Origin: a virus
Reading direction: 5' to 3' (one strand)
IMG/VR virus record: IMGVR_UViG_3300042905_003214
Location: 1 to 44,190 of that record
DNA length: 44,190 bases
Shown: piece by piece, positions 24,692 through 32,439 of the stretch
How the letters are laid out: each line of letters starts with the position of its first letter
Numbering within the stretch: the stretch's first letter is position 1
Made by a program: the position numbers and the translations under genes
The notes under the pieces: model-generated
Databases searched by the model: none
What the model was told of the DNA's origin: nothing
What the model saw: only the letters and a program-made list of their open reading frames with translations

Positions 24692-24845
24692 TTGGGCAGT
24701 TGATCGTATTCATACTCTCTGTGAAGAAAACTGTTTTGAAAATGCCCATGCGATTCAATCTGAGTTTAGTGAATGGTTGAATCCGAATATTCCAGAGCAT
24801 GATATTTTCTCATTAGAGTTCATAGGAGAGGAAGATGACACTTGA
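24654..24845 (+). CDS. Small acidic hypothetical protein
   Basis: The 63-residue protein overlaps the endonuclease gene by 38 bp and the peptidase gene by 11 bp. It is helical and acidic (EKTLKQSHDWAVDRIHTLCEEN, ending GEEDDT). The double overlap implies translational coupling in a lysis-region transcript. Function unknown. Confidence 0.62.
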   Translation: MEILEKTLKQSHDWAVDRIHTLCEENCFENAHAIQSEFSEWLNPNIPEHDIFSLEFIGEEDDT

Positions 24846-25506
24846 CCTTCACAACTTTTTTAAGTTTTACGACGAAAAAAATTCAAATCACGTAGCAGCA
24901 GTACAATGGTTAGAGGATAACCTGCCTGCTGAGTTTTTAGACGATGCAGAAACTGATTGGATTGGTATTTTTAGAACAAAACCACCAACTCCAGCAGTTC
25001 TTGAAGTTCCATATTTTAACCAAGTAGATAACTACAGAGATGCACATAGAACGTGTAACTCTTCATCGTGTGCAATGTGCCTTGCTTTCCTCAAGCCAGG
25101 AAGCATCAAAGGTGATGATGAGTATGTCAAAAAAGTATTTGCGATTGGTGACACGACTGACCATGCGGTACAGACAAAAGTTCTGGCAGGTTATGGAGTT
25201 AAGTCACACTTTAGCTATAATCTTTCTTTTGCTGACATTGATAAGAGTCTTGATGCTGGGAAACCTGTTGTTATTGGTATCCTGCACCGTGGTCCTTTAT
25301 CTGCTCCTACTGGTGGGCACATGTGTGTAGTCATCGGTAAGACACCAGATGGTAAAGGATATTATGTCAATGATCCATATGGTTCTTGCAATGACAATTA
25401 CACTGGTCCAGTAACAAATGGTAAGAAGACCATTTACACTAAGGCAATGCTGAAGCACCGCTGGTGTCCAGGAGGGAACGATGGCTGGGGAAGAATCTTC
25501 GATTAA
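24835..25506 (+). CDS. C39-like papain-fold peptidase with shared N-terminal module
   Basis: The 223-residue protein has two parts. Residues 3-48 (DLHNFFKFYDEKNSNHVAAVQWLEDNLP and on) are a module shared with the lysozyme at 25608. The rest is a cysteine-peptidase-like domain: VPYFNQVDNYRDAHRTC with C74 or C79 as nucleophile, H162 in GGHMCVVIG and D180 in VNDPYG. This pattern matches C39-like peptidases, many of which act on cell-wall peptides. With the adjacent lysozyme it suggests a second wall-cutting enzyme. No signal peptide is seen. Confidence 0.82.
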   Translation: MTLDLHNFFKFYDEKNSNHVAAVQWLEDNLPAEFLDDAETDWIGIFRTKPPTPAVLEVPYFNQVDNYRDAHRTCNSSSCAMCLAFLKPGSIKGDDEYVKKVFAIGDTTDHAVQTKVLAGYGVKSHFSYNLSFADIDKSLDAGKPVVIGILHRGPLSAPTGGHMCVVIGKTPDGKGYYVNDPYGSCNDNYTGPVTNGKKTIYTKAMLKHRWCPGGNDGWGRIFD

Positions 25507-25621
25507 TTTCAAGAGGAAAATCTTACAAAAGATTAAAGACCTCACAAATCACGGCAGACACGTAGAAGCACAACAACTTTATTCAAAGTATTTCGAAGGA
25601 GACAACAATGGCAAGAGTTGA
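25481..25621 (+). CDS. 46-residue protein nested between the two lysins
   Basis: The ATG at 25481 follows a GGAGGG site at 25471-25476. The protein is basic and helical (NFKRKILQKIKDLTNHGRHVEAQQLYSKYF). It overlaps the end of the peptidase gene by 26 bp and the start of the lysozyme gene by 14 bp, so it fills the gap and couples them. Function unknown; the strong ribosome site argues it is made. Confidence 0.7.
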   Translation: MAGEESSINFKRKILQKIKDLTNHGRHVEAQQLYSKYFEGDNNGKS

Positions 25622-26276
25622 TTTACACAATTTCTTTCAGTTTTATGATGAAAGAAATCCTAACCATGTCAAGGCAGTTCAGTGGTTAGAAGATAACCTA
25701 CCAGTCAAGTATCTAGAAGATAACGTAGATTGGGCGGAGATTTTTAGAGGAAAAAAGACTAGTGCTGCACCAGCCCCTGCCGCTGCTGCAGCTCCTGTAA
25801 CAGGTGGTGATGATGTCCCACAAATGGGCATTAAGTTAATCAAAGAGTTTGAAGGATGTCACCTAAAGGCATATCCTGACCCTCTTACAGGGGGACTTCC
25901 AATCACAATCGGTTGGGGTTCCACCCGCAAGAAAGATGGTTCAGCATTCAAACTTGGTGATACCCTTACACAGGCAGAAGCAGATGCACTTCTGATTGAA
26001 CAGTGCAAGAAGGAGTTTCTTCCCGCATTACGCAAAATCCCATATTGGAGTGAAATGTCAGATGGAAAAAGAGGCGCTCTGCTCAGCTTTGCTTATAATC
26101 TCGGTGCTGGTTTCTACGGTGGCGATAACTTTAATACTATTACTAAACGCCTGAAGAATAAAGAGTGGGACTTAGTGCCCGATGCTTTATTCCTCTATCG
26201 CAATCCTGGTTCAAATGTAGAAGCAGGACTAGCACGTAGAAGAAAAGCAGAAGGCGAGGCTTGGAAAAAAGGATAA
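25608..26276 (+). CDS. Endolysin, T4-type lysozyme (GH24)
   Basis: The 222-residue protein has the shared N-terminal module (DLHNFFQFYDERNPNHVKAVQWLEDNLP) at residues 4-31, an Ala/Pro linker, then a GH24 domain from about residue 72. The catalytic triad is E82 (KEFEGCHLKAY), D91 (YPDP) and T100 (ITIGWG), with T4 spacing. The C-terminal NPGSNVEAGLARRRKAE segment is standard. It cleaves peptidoglycan glycan strands. With no signal peptide, it needs a holin; the small membrane protein at 28507 is a candidate. Confidence 0.94.
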   Translation: MARVDLHNFFQFYDERNPNHVKAVQWLEDNLPVKYLEDNVDWAEIFRGKKTSAAPAPAAAAAPVTGGDDVPQMGIKLIKEFEGCHLKAYPDPLTGGLPITIGWGSTRKKDGSAFKLGDTLTQAEADALLIEQCKKEFLPALRKIPYWSEMSDGKRGALLSFAYNLGAGFYGGDNFNTITKRLKNKEWDLVPDALFLYRNPGSNVEAGLARRRKAEGEAWKKG

Positions 26277-26283
26277 CTAAATA
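26277..26283 (+). promoter_or_regulatory. Late promoter CTAAATA upstream of the secreted barrel protein
   Basis: CTAAATA follows the lysozyme stop and gives a leader of about 130 nt to the ATG at 26423. Confidence 0.7.
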
Positions 26284-26333
26284 GTTGCAATCATTACTGA
26301 TTCTTGATCTTAACTGGTCTGAATCTACATAGC

Positions 26334-26352
26334 CCGAGTCCTCTGGACTTGG
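26334..26352 (+). other. Stable hairpin in the leader of the barrel gene
   Basis: CCGAGTCC, TCT, GGACTTGG forms an 8-bp stem with a 3-nt loop (one G-T pair). A second A/T-rich hairpin (AAACAAA/TTTGTTT with ACTTCGG between) follows at about 26370-26390. There is no long T run, so these look like leader structures rather than terminators. Confidence 0.6.
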
Positions 26353-26422
26353 TGAATACTTTACTTTTAAACAAAACTTCGGTTTGTTTCGTTTAGTACA
26401 CACTGAGTCACAGAGGATTTTT

Positions 26423-28447
26423 ATGTCTTACGCCACAAAGGCGCTCGCTGCAGCGTCTGCTTTGTTGATGGGAAGTAGTGCAATCGCAGCACCATTGGTC
26501 CTAGAAGGAAACTACGTCAAGATTGGAGTTAATGATGCTGGAACCGTTGGTTCTGGTGGAGCAACTTCTCCTGGTATTCAGTATGATTCAACTGGAACCG
26601 CAACGTTTAATCCAGCATACGATTACCTGACTCCTGGAAATCCTTTTGAAGGATTTACTGTTAAAGGTAAAGACGGTTCAACCGTTCTTTTCAACTACTA
26701 TAATAACAATAATAGTGTTGGAGGAGCGCAGATTACTGGAACACTTATAGATTATTCAGGTATTTCTTATCGCGGAGTTACTTTTGATAACCGTGCCGTA
26801 TGGTCTGGTTCAGTAACTGAGTTTGATATTGAAAACGATTATCGCTTTAATGATAACCAACAGTTTGTTGATATCAATACTCGTTTAGAATTCAAGATGA
26901 ACGTTCCAACATTATACTTTGGACGTTTTACGGATCCAGACGCAAGAGCCGCTGCTGGAGACAGTTCTAGAACGGACAATACTAGAGGATATGCTGGTGG
27001 TATTCCAGCAACCAACGTTGTTCTTTCTGAAGCACTTGTATCCAAATATGCTTTAGGATTATTTACTGGACAGATTGGTGGTGTAAATTCTGGAATTAGT
27101 GCTGGATGGTCTACAAATCCAGAAGACTATTATAATGGAACTGATGGTGGTCCAAGTGGAGACCATACAATTGGTCTTGGATTTATGTTCTCTGGTATTA
27201 ATACTGGAGACATTGTAAATATCCAATATGCTTATATTTTTGGACCATCTGCATTCGCTGCTGGTTCTGGTGCAGTTGCTGGTGGTGCTGGAGGAGCGAC
27301 TCCATCAACTTTTACTGTTACTGATGTGGGTTCTGCTTCTGCCCCTACAACTCCATCTACCCCAACAGTTGTAAGCACAAGCACTGTTAATAATGTAAGT
27401 TCATCGACTGCACAATCCACAACTCTTCCTGTCGTAACTGTAAGTCTGGCAGAGCATGGTGCAACCGAAACTGGTGGTCGTCAAAGAATCAATCGCCACA
27501 CCACCACAAATGTAACCACACCTTATGTAACAACCACAGTTACAACTCCTGTAACAACTGATACTTATAGTGACGGTTCTACCGTTGTTACGAACGGAAC
27601 ACCAGTTACTACTTATAATTTAACAAACTCTGTCGAAACTTCACACGCTTATGACGATTTCTATGGACGTATTGATCAATTAGAAGTTCTTGATGGTATC
27701 AATGATAGTATCAACGGACTTTTAAATCATGAACCAACTGTAGGTAAGCAAAGACTCAGAGTATTTGAGAACAACAGATTTGTTCAGTCATACAATGCTG
27801 ATGGATACAATGCTGATTCCAAGATTTTTGGTGGTGGTTTTGAGTTTGATGCTACCAAAGGTTGGACTGTTGGTTTCCAGTATAATAGAGTTAATATAAA
27901 CCTCAATGGTGTTGATTCAATTACGCAACACAACAAAGATCACTTTGGTGTATTCAGCGAACTTAGAGGTAATACACTGACTCTGAATACAAATGCTGCG
28001 ATTGCAAACAGCAAATACAATTACAACAGAACCGTAGAGGGCGTCTTCAATAATGAAGGTGCAACGACTGGTTCTGAGTGGTGGGTTTCGAATCGTTTAT
28101 ACTGGCATCTTCATAAAGCAATTAAACCATTTATTGGTTATACTGTGTGGAATAACAAGAGAAACGCTTATGTGGAAACTGGTTCGATTCAGTCTGCTAG
28201 AAGTGTTGAAGAATTCAATCAAACATCTCACGTTGGTGAAGCAGGTCTCAAACTTGAAACTCGTTTTGGTGGTAAGAAGAAAGACTTGTTTGGTGTCAGT
28301 GTAGAAGGTGCTTATGGTACTGATAACTCATATGGAGTTACTGCAGAAGTAGATTATAAGGAGATGTTGATTGTTGAAGCATCTCACGGTGTGAATAATG
28401 GAGTCACCAACAATTCTATTGCTGGAAAAGTTAAATTTAAGTTCTAA
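26423..28447 (+). CDS. Large secreted protein with probable C-terminal outer-membrane beta-barrel
   Basis: Translation from the ATG at 26423 (AGAGGA upstream) gives 674 residues. A signal peptide (KALAAASALLMGSSAIAAP) is followed by a beta-rich passenger, a Thr/Ser/Pro linker (residues ~300-400), and about 210 C-terminal residues of alternating strands (FGGGFEFDATKGWTVGFQYNR, GVFSELRGNTLTLNTN, GAYGTDNSYGVTAEVDYKE) ending KVKFKF with a terminal Phe. That is the layout of an autotransporter or outer-membrane barrel. Homology to a named family is not established. It may alter the host surface, for example exclusion or lysis. Confidence 0.8.
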   Translation: MSYATKALAAASALLMGSSAIAAPLVLEGNYVKIGVNDAGTVGSGGATSPGIQYDSTGTATFNPAYDYLTPGNPFEGFTVKGKDGSTVLFNYYNNNNSVGGAQITGTLIDYSGISYRGVTFDNRAVWSGSVTEFDIENDYRFNDNQQFVDINTRLEFKMNVPTLYFGRFTDPDARAAAGDSSRTDNTRGYAGGIPATNVVLSEALVSKYALGLFTGQIGGVNSGISAGWSTNPEDYYNGTDGGPSGDHTIGLGFMFSGINTGDIVNIQYAYIFGPSAFAAGSGAVAGGAGGATPSTFTVTDVGSASAPTTPSTPTVVSTSTVNNVSSSTAQSTTLPVVTVSLAEHGATETGGRQRINRHTTTNVTTPYVTTTVTTPVTTDTYSDGSTVVTNGTPVTTYNLTNSVETSHAYDDFYGRIDQLEVLDGINDSINGLLNHEPTVGKQRLRVFENNRFVQSYNADGYNADSKIFGGGFEFDATKGWTVGFQYNRVNINLNGVDSITQHNKDHFGVFSELRGNTLTLNTNAAIANSKYNYNRTVEGVFNNEGATTGSEWWVSNRLYWHLHKAIKPFIGYTVWNNKRNAYVETGSIQSARSVEEFNQTSHVGEAGLKLETRFGGKKKDLFGVSVEGAYGTDNSYGVTAEVDYKEMLIVEASHGVNNGVTNNSIAGKVKFKF

Positions 28448-28451
28448 AAAC

Positions 28452-28458
28452 CTAAATA
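28452..28458 (+). promoter_or_regulatory. Late promoter CTAAATA
   Basis: CTAAATA followed by AA lies just after the barrel gene and 48 bp before the ATG at 28507. Confidence 0.7.
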
Positions 28459-28506
28459 AAACAGACTTCATCACACGGACTGATGGGAAACACAAAGGAA
28501 AAAGCT

Positions 28507-28824
28507 ATGGGACAAGTGATTCGTATTGCTATTTTGAGTTGGTCTGCCGCTCTTCTGACTGCTAGCTATGCTGGTATGCTATCCAAAATGGATCCTACCT
28601 TTATTGCGACGGTCTTCACCGCTTCTGCTGCCACTTTTGGTATTAATACAATGAAGAAAGGTGGTGAGGATGATGAGAAGAAAGAAGAGCCACGCAGAGA
28701 AGCAGTTGTAGAAGCTCCTCCAGAACCACCTGCTCCAGTAGCAGAAGCACCTGTTACAAATCTTGAAGCAAGAGTTGAAGCACTGGAAGAGGGTCAAGTT
28801 CAACCCCGCACAGGTGGAGCATAA
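28507..28824 (+). CDS. Small membrane protein, holin-like
   Basis: I start at 28507 after AAAGGAAAAAG; an in-frame ATG at 28483 lacks a ribosome site. The 105-residue protein has two hydrophobic spans (IRIAILSWSAALLTASYAGML and FIATVFTASAATFGINTM) joined by a short turn, then a charged coiled tail rich in Glu and Pro. Two spans, small size and its place downstream of the lysozyme fit a class II holin, but gene order alone does not prove it. Confidence 0.72.
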   Translation: MGQVIRIAILSWSAALLTASYAGMLSKMDPTFIATVFTASAATFGINTMKKGGEDDEKKEEPRREAVVEAPPEPPAPVAEAPVTNLEARVEALEEGQVQPRTGGA

Positions 28825-28937
28825 TGGCAAAGTCCGCAAACAAAGGCAAGAAAGGTTCTGCTGGAGGTAAAAACTCTAAGCAGAACCAAGGAAATGCGAC
28901 GGCAAACAAAGCAAAAAACGGTGGTAAAAAAAAGTGA
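28824..28937 (+). CDS. 37-residue Lys/Gly/Asn-rich basic peptide
   Basis: The start overlaps the previous stop (TAATG). The peptide has about 13 lysines in 37 residues and no acidic residue (MAKSANKGKKGSAGGKNSK). It would bind nucleic acid or acidic surfaces. Coupled translation with the holin-like gene supports its reality. Function unknown. Confidence 0.62.
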   Translation: MAKSANKGKKGSAGGKNSKQNQGNATANKAKNGGKKK

Positions 28938-28943
28938 GGTATT

Positions 28944-29138
28944 ATGCCACGAGAGTGGAACACTCCGATTCGGGAGCCTTGGAATCCTATAATTAAAAAG
29001 TGTCTAGACGCAGTTGATAATCATATGAGACTGTATCTAGATACACAAGAAGAGTGGCACCTATCACAAGCAGAAACCTTAAGAAAATATGTAAAAGATT
29101 TGAAAGTTTGGATACATCATCAAGAGGGACGAGAATGA
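28944..29138 (+). CDS. Small hypothetical protein upstream of the secreted zincin
   Basis: The 64-residue protein follows a GAGGT site at 28936-28940. It has a proline-rich start (PREWNTPIREPWNPIIKK) and then amphipathic helices (CLDAVDNHMRLYLDTQEEWHLSQAETLRKYV). It overlaps the next gene by 4 bp. Function unknown. Confidence 0.7.
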   Translation: MPREWNTPIREPWNPIIKKCLDAVDNHMRLYLDTQEEWHLSQAETLRKYVKDLKVWIHHQEGRE

Positions 29139-29881
29139 AAAAACTCCTCACGGCAATCGGTCTATCATTAAGTTTAGTTCTTCCCGCAAGTGCTGAAAAA
29201 ATAGTAAAGAAACAACCCACCGTTCCAGCATATAGTCTGGCAGCGATGGGTTGTATGATTCTATTAGAATGTACTGAAGGTGTTGAGAAACTTACATCAG
29301 AATCAGAATTACTCAAAGCAAAAGAACTTGACCCATTCAGAGAAGAAGTCAAGCGTATTTTAGTAGGACTAGAGAAAGTCAATGTTGGTGTTTATATTGC
29401 TCCACCCAGATATTTCACACCAAGAACAGTAGGGTTATATAAACCAAAGTATAATCGTCTTTTTATAAATGAAGAGTTACTCAAAGACCCAAGAGAGTTT
29501 CTAGGAACACTACGTCACGAAGGATGGCACGTTGTTCAGGACTGTATGGGTGGTGGAATAGAAACAGCATTTATGGCTCAGGTTCATCAAGATGCTGAAA
29601 TACCATCTTGGGTAATGAAGACCACAAGGCTTTCTTATGAGTCTATGGGTCAAAGTCGTGCTGTGCCTTGGGAGGCAGATGCGAACTGGGCAGAAGAACA
29701 GTTAGGTCAAACGGCAAAGCACCTAGAAATGTGTGCGAAAGGACCACTCTGGGAGCAGGTAAGACCCACTCCGATGACGATGGAATGGTTGATTGGATGT
29801 GGTTGGATGAAACCCCAAGAAGGTCATAAGGAATATACACCAAATAAAAAAGCAGATTATTGTGTAGAAGGTAAGTTCTAA
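29135..29881 (+). CDS. Secreted HExxH metallopeptidase-like protein
   Basis: I start at the ATG at 29135, overlapping the previous gene by 4 bp, because it begins with a clean signal peptide (KKLLTAIGLSLSLVLPASAEK); the frame is open to 29054. The 248-residue protein has H128-E129-G-W-H132 (LRHEGWHVVQD) and a downstream acidic pair E180/D182 (WEADANWAEE) as third-ligand candidates. That is a zincin metallopeptidase signature. Secretion places it in the periplasm. It lies among lysis genes, so cleavage of an envelope or host surface protein is plausible. Confidence 0.82.
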   Translation: MKKLLTAIGLSLSLVLPASAEKIVKKQPTVPAYSLAAMGCMILLECTEGVEKLTSESELLKAKELDPFREEVKRILVGLEKVNVGVYIAPPRYFTPRTVGLYKPKYNRLFINEELLKDPREFLGTLRHEGWHVVQDCMGGGIETAFMAQVHQDAEIPSWVMKTTRLSYESMGQSRAVPWEADANWAEEQLGQTAKHLEMCAKGPLWEQVRPTPMTMEWLIGCGWMKPQEGHKEYTPNKKADYCVEGKF

Positions 29882-30033
29882 TGCCGCAAGAATTTCCTTG
29901 GGGAGTAATGGCGATTCTTGGTCCAGGACTTATCTTTGTTTCGTATATCATTTACTATATACTACGGTTAGCAAACGAGGAGATGAAAGATGAACACAAC
30001 ATTACCAAAGGAAGTCATTCTAAAGGCAGTTAA
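29881..30033 (+). CDS. Single-span membrane protein, 50 residues
   Basis: The start shares one base with the zincin stop. One transmembrane span (GVMAILGPGLIFVSYIIYYIL) is followed by a charged tail (RLANEEMKDEHNITKG). It overlaps the start of the lipase gene by 44 bp. Size and topology would fit a spanin or small lysis protein, but no lipobox is present. Function unknown. Confidence 0.65.
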   Translation: MPQEFPWGVMAILGPGLIFVSYIIYYILRLANEEMKDEHNITKGSHSKGS

Positions 30034-30586
30034 AAACTGTGTTGATGTTTATGCTGATAAGAATGATTTCATTGTAGATAAGAGTATTCCTGGATATTGT
30101 ATTCTCGCAATTGAGGGAACCAACGAAACATCAGACTGGGCAACTAATCTAAAATTCTTATTCCGTAGTGAGGATACTCACAGGGGATTTAAAGATAATG
30201 CTACCAGAACAATTACTGAGTTAGTATTAAACTTTGAGTCACTAGAGAAGGGTAGAAAACTGATTCTTGCGGGACACTCTCTTGGTGGTGCGACTGCGAC
30301 TGTTGTTGCTGACCTTATGCTTAAGTCCGCACCAGACCTAGCAATCATCACAATTGGTTCTCCCCGTCCAGGTGGTAGAGGTTTGAAAGAAAGACTGAAG
30401 AATGTAGAGCACCTTCGTTTTGTTCACGGCGATGATGTTGTTCCCAAAACTCCACCTTTCTTGACTGGATATGTTCATACTCATCCAGAGATTCATTTAG
30501 AAGATGCTGATGATAAGAGATTTGATGGTGTAGAAGACCATAATGCTGTTTACTATTATAACGCAATTGAGAAGTTACTAAAATGA
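29990..30586 (+). CDS. Lipase class 3 family protein
   Basis: The 198-residue alpha/beta hydrolase has the nucleophile elbow GHSLGGATATVV with S97, an oxyanion-type GTNETSDWATN segment, ITIGSPRPGG, and HGDDVVPKTPP carrying the likely acidic residue, with a later histidine (EDHNAVYYY). These match fungal-type Lipase_3 enzymes that hydrolyse acylglycerols. No signal peptide is seen. Membrane lipid breakdown or remodelling late in infection is inferred from the motif and the lysis neighbourhood. Confidence 0.87.
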   Translation: MNTTLPKEVILKAVKNCVDVYADKNDFIVDKSIPGYCILAIEGTNETSDWATNLKFLFRSEDTHRGFKDNATRTITELVLNFESLEKGRKLILAGHSLGGATATVVADLMLKSAPDLAIITIGSPRPGGRGLKERLKNVEHLRFVHGDDVVPKTPPFLTGYVHTHPEIHLEDADDKRFDGVEDHNAVYYYNAIEKLLK

Positions 30587-30795
30587 AGAACCTAGCACTT
30601 ATTTTATCAGCGGCAAGTCTGGCGGTGAGTGGAGCACTATGCTATGGTGCTTATGTGACTTATCAGAAAGCACAGAAGATTCTGGACAACCCAGAAGAGT
30701 TCGTCGGTGCTGTTGTAGAGAAGCAAGTCAGCAAAGCATTTGAGAAACTTCCTATCCCCAAACTAAATACTGAGAAGTTCAAGTTACCTTTCTGA
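30583..30795 (+). CDS. Small membrane-anchored protein
   Basis: The 70-residue protein overlaps the lipase stop by 4 bp. Its N-terminus is a span or signal anchor (LALILSAASLAVSGALCYGAYV), followed by a charged helix (EEFVGAVVEKQVSKAFEKL). It shares one base with the nuclease start. A periplasmic tail anchored in the inner membrane is likely. Function unknown. Confidence 0.7.
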   Translation: MKNLALILSAASLAVSGALCYGAYVTYQKAQKILDNPEEFVGAVVEKQVSKAFEKLPIPKLNTEKFKLPF

Positions 30796-31208
30796 TGGAA
30801 AATAAAGATCCATATATTTACAGAATTCGTGAGATTCATAAAGTAGTCGATGGGGATACGATTGATGCGGATATTGATTTAGGGTTTGATATATCTCTCA
30901 CTAAACGTATTCGTCTTGCTGGGGTTGATACTCCCGAAAGTAGAACAACGGATCTCAAAGAGAAGGCAATGGGTCTTGAATCAAAAGAATGGTTGAAAAA
31001 AAAACTTGAAGGTGCTAAAGATATTATTATCAAGACCGAACTTCCAGACAGTACAGAGAAGTATGGAAGAATCATCGGGCATTTGTTTATTAATGGACAA
31101 GAGACCTCATTGAATAATCAAATGATTGACGAAGGTTATGCTCTTGCTTATGATGGGGGAACAAAAGATAAAAACTTTAGTGTATTGTTAGAGAAGCGTA
31201 AGAAGTAA
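30795..31208 (+). CDS. Thermonuclease (staphylococcal nuclease) family protein
   Basis: The 137-residue protein has the SNase core: VVDGDTIDADIDLGF (Ca-binding aspartates), RIRLAGVDTPESR (catalytic Arg and Glu) and EKYGRIIGHLF (second catalytic Arg), then LNNQMIDEGYALAY. It hydrolyses DNA or RNA in a calcium-dependent way. No signal peptide, so it acts in the cytoplasm until lysis, possibly in host DNA breakdown. Its stop directly abuts the end of the minus-strand operon, with no spacer. Confidence 0.9.
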   Translation: MENKDPYIYRIREIHKVVDGDTIDADIDLGFDISLTKRIRLAGVDTPESRTTDLKEKAMGLESKEWLKKKLEGAKDIIIKTELPDSTEKYGRIIGHLFINGQETSLNNQMIDEGYALAYDGGTKDKNFSVLLEKRKK

Positions 31209-31883
31209 TCACTTTGAGTGAAACTTTTTGTATTGTTCTTTCTTTTGATTCTTCTGTTCTTTCTTCAGTAACTTATTTACTTTTTTAAGAGACTGACTTT
31301 TTTCAAACGCAAAATAAACTTGAAGTTCATAGGGGGTAAGGTCTCTGCTTAAGAGTTTCTTACCCCTTACAAATATCTGTTGAACAATAGGTTTCATCTT
31401 ACCTACCATCCATTCCACCAAAGATTTCCCAACAAGAGCCGCAGCAACAGAAGCAGTAGCAGTGGTGCCAGCAAGAATAACCTGCTCTTTAGGTGGGATA
31501 GGGACTTCTCCGACGATTGGTACTTCAATGACGGGCACTCCTAAGTTACTAGTTTTGGGTGCATCATCGGAAATAATCCGATTATCCTGGGGGGTTTGAA
31601 CAGATGGAGGCAGTTGAGGGGTAGGGGTAGCATCAGGAAGTCCTCTGGTCTTTTCTTCTTTCTCTTCCTGCTGTTTCTTTTGCTCTGCCCTTACTGCAGC
31701 ATCAAACTCTTCTTGAGTCGGCACATCAATTATTGGATATTTGATAGTTGTATCAGGCATATTAATGATGGGCATATTAATTTCGGGTATAATAGTTCTA
31801 CCCGTTCTGCGAGTCACAGGAGGTTCTATAGTTGGAATAATCGGTGGAGGATTACTTCTTATTTGGATTGGTCTGATTTCCAT
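31209..31883 (-). CDS. Proline-rich protein with one predicted membrane span
   Basis: The 224-residue protein is the last gene of a minus-strand operon. It has a Pro/Ile-rich N-terminal region (RSNPPPIIPTIEPPVTRRTG, then repeated PEINMPIINMP), a charged coiled region (RAEQKKQQEEKEEKTRG), one hydrophobic stretch (QVILAGTTATASVAAALVGKS) and a lysine-rich C-terminus. It could bridge inner membrane and periplasm as TonB-like proteins do, but no conserved TonB domain is visible. It overlaps the next upstream gene by 32 bp. Function unknown. Confidence 0.75.
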   Translation of the reverse strand: MEIRPIQIRSNPPPIIPTIEPPVTRRTGRTIIPEINMPIINMPDTTIKYPIIDVPTQEEFDAAVRAEQKKQQEEKEEKTRGLPDATPTPQLPPSVQTPQDNRIISDDAPKTSNLGVPVIEVPIVGEVPIPPKEQVILAGTTATASVAAALVGKSLVEWMVGKMKPIVQQIFVRGKKLLSRDLTPYELQVYFAFEKSQSLKKVNKLLKKEQKNQKKEQYKKFHSK

Positions 31884-32439
31884 TTGCTACATCCTGTACT
31901 CGTGGATACTTCACAACGACATCAGCACAAATTTTCGCATAAGGACTTTCTGGGTGAAATGAAATTCCATTCTTCATTGCTTCACCACACTTTAATAATC
32001 TGACTAACTCAAAGTCCAAACGTGCTTTATCTGCTTCTGCTTGTTGTCTTGTAATCTCTGTACGAACCCTTGCTTTACAGAGTTCTTGAAATGAACCATC
32101 AAGAGGGATGGAAAATCCTGCTGATAAACCAGTGTTCAGAGAGTTTTGTTGATAAGTTGTTGGGTCGGTGCTACCAGATAGACTATTGTATCCAAAGGTC
32201 TGTAAGTTCAGTGTAGGTCCCTGGCAAGAAACACCAGAACCATAAGTATTCACAGAAAAAGGACCCTGAAGCACCTGTACTGCCTGGTTGGTTACATTAC
32301 CAGTCGCAGATGCTGAGGGTCCTGCAATATTCGTATTAGATGGTGCTTCTGCAAATGCAGGTGCCGCTAAACCGATTATTGTGTAAAGACAGATATAGAA
32401 TTTGTTACCGATTCTTCGGTAGTTTTGCGATCTATCCAT
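31852..32439 (-). CDS. Secreted hypothetical protein of the minus-strand operon
   Basis: The 195-residue protein has an N-terminal signal sequence after a basic n-region (RRIGNKFYICLYTIIGLAAPAFAEA). A Gly/Ser/Asn-rich beta part follows (NVTNQAVQVLQGPFSVNTYGSG), with a C-terminal helical part (VRTEITRQQAEADKARLDFELVRLLKCGEAMKNG). Four cysteines remain after cleavage, which suggests disulfides. It overlaps the upstream gene by 64 bp, so the long n-region may result from the overlap. Function unknown. Confidence 0.76.
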   Translation of the reverse strand: MDRSQNYRRIGNKFYICLYTIIGLAAPAFAEAPSNTNIAGPSASATGNVTNQAVQVLQGPFSVNTYGSGVSCQGPTLNLQTFGYNSLSGSTDPTTYQQNSLNTGLSAGFSIPLDGSFQELCKARVRTEITRQQAEADKARLDFELVRLLKCGEAMKNGISFHPESPYAKICADVVVKYPRVQDVANGNQTNPNKK

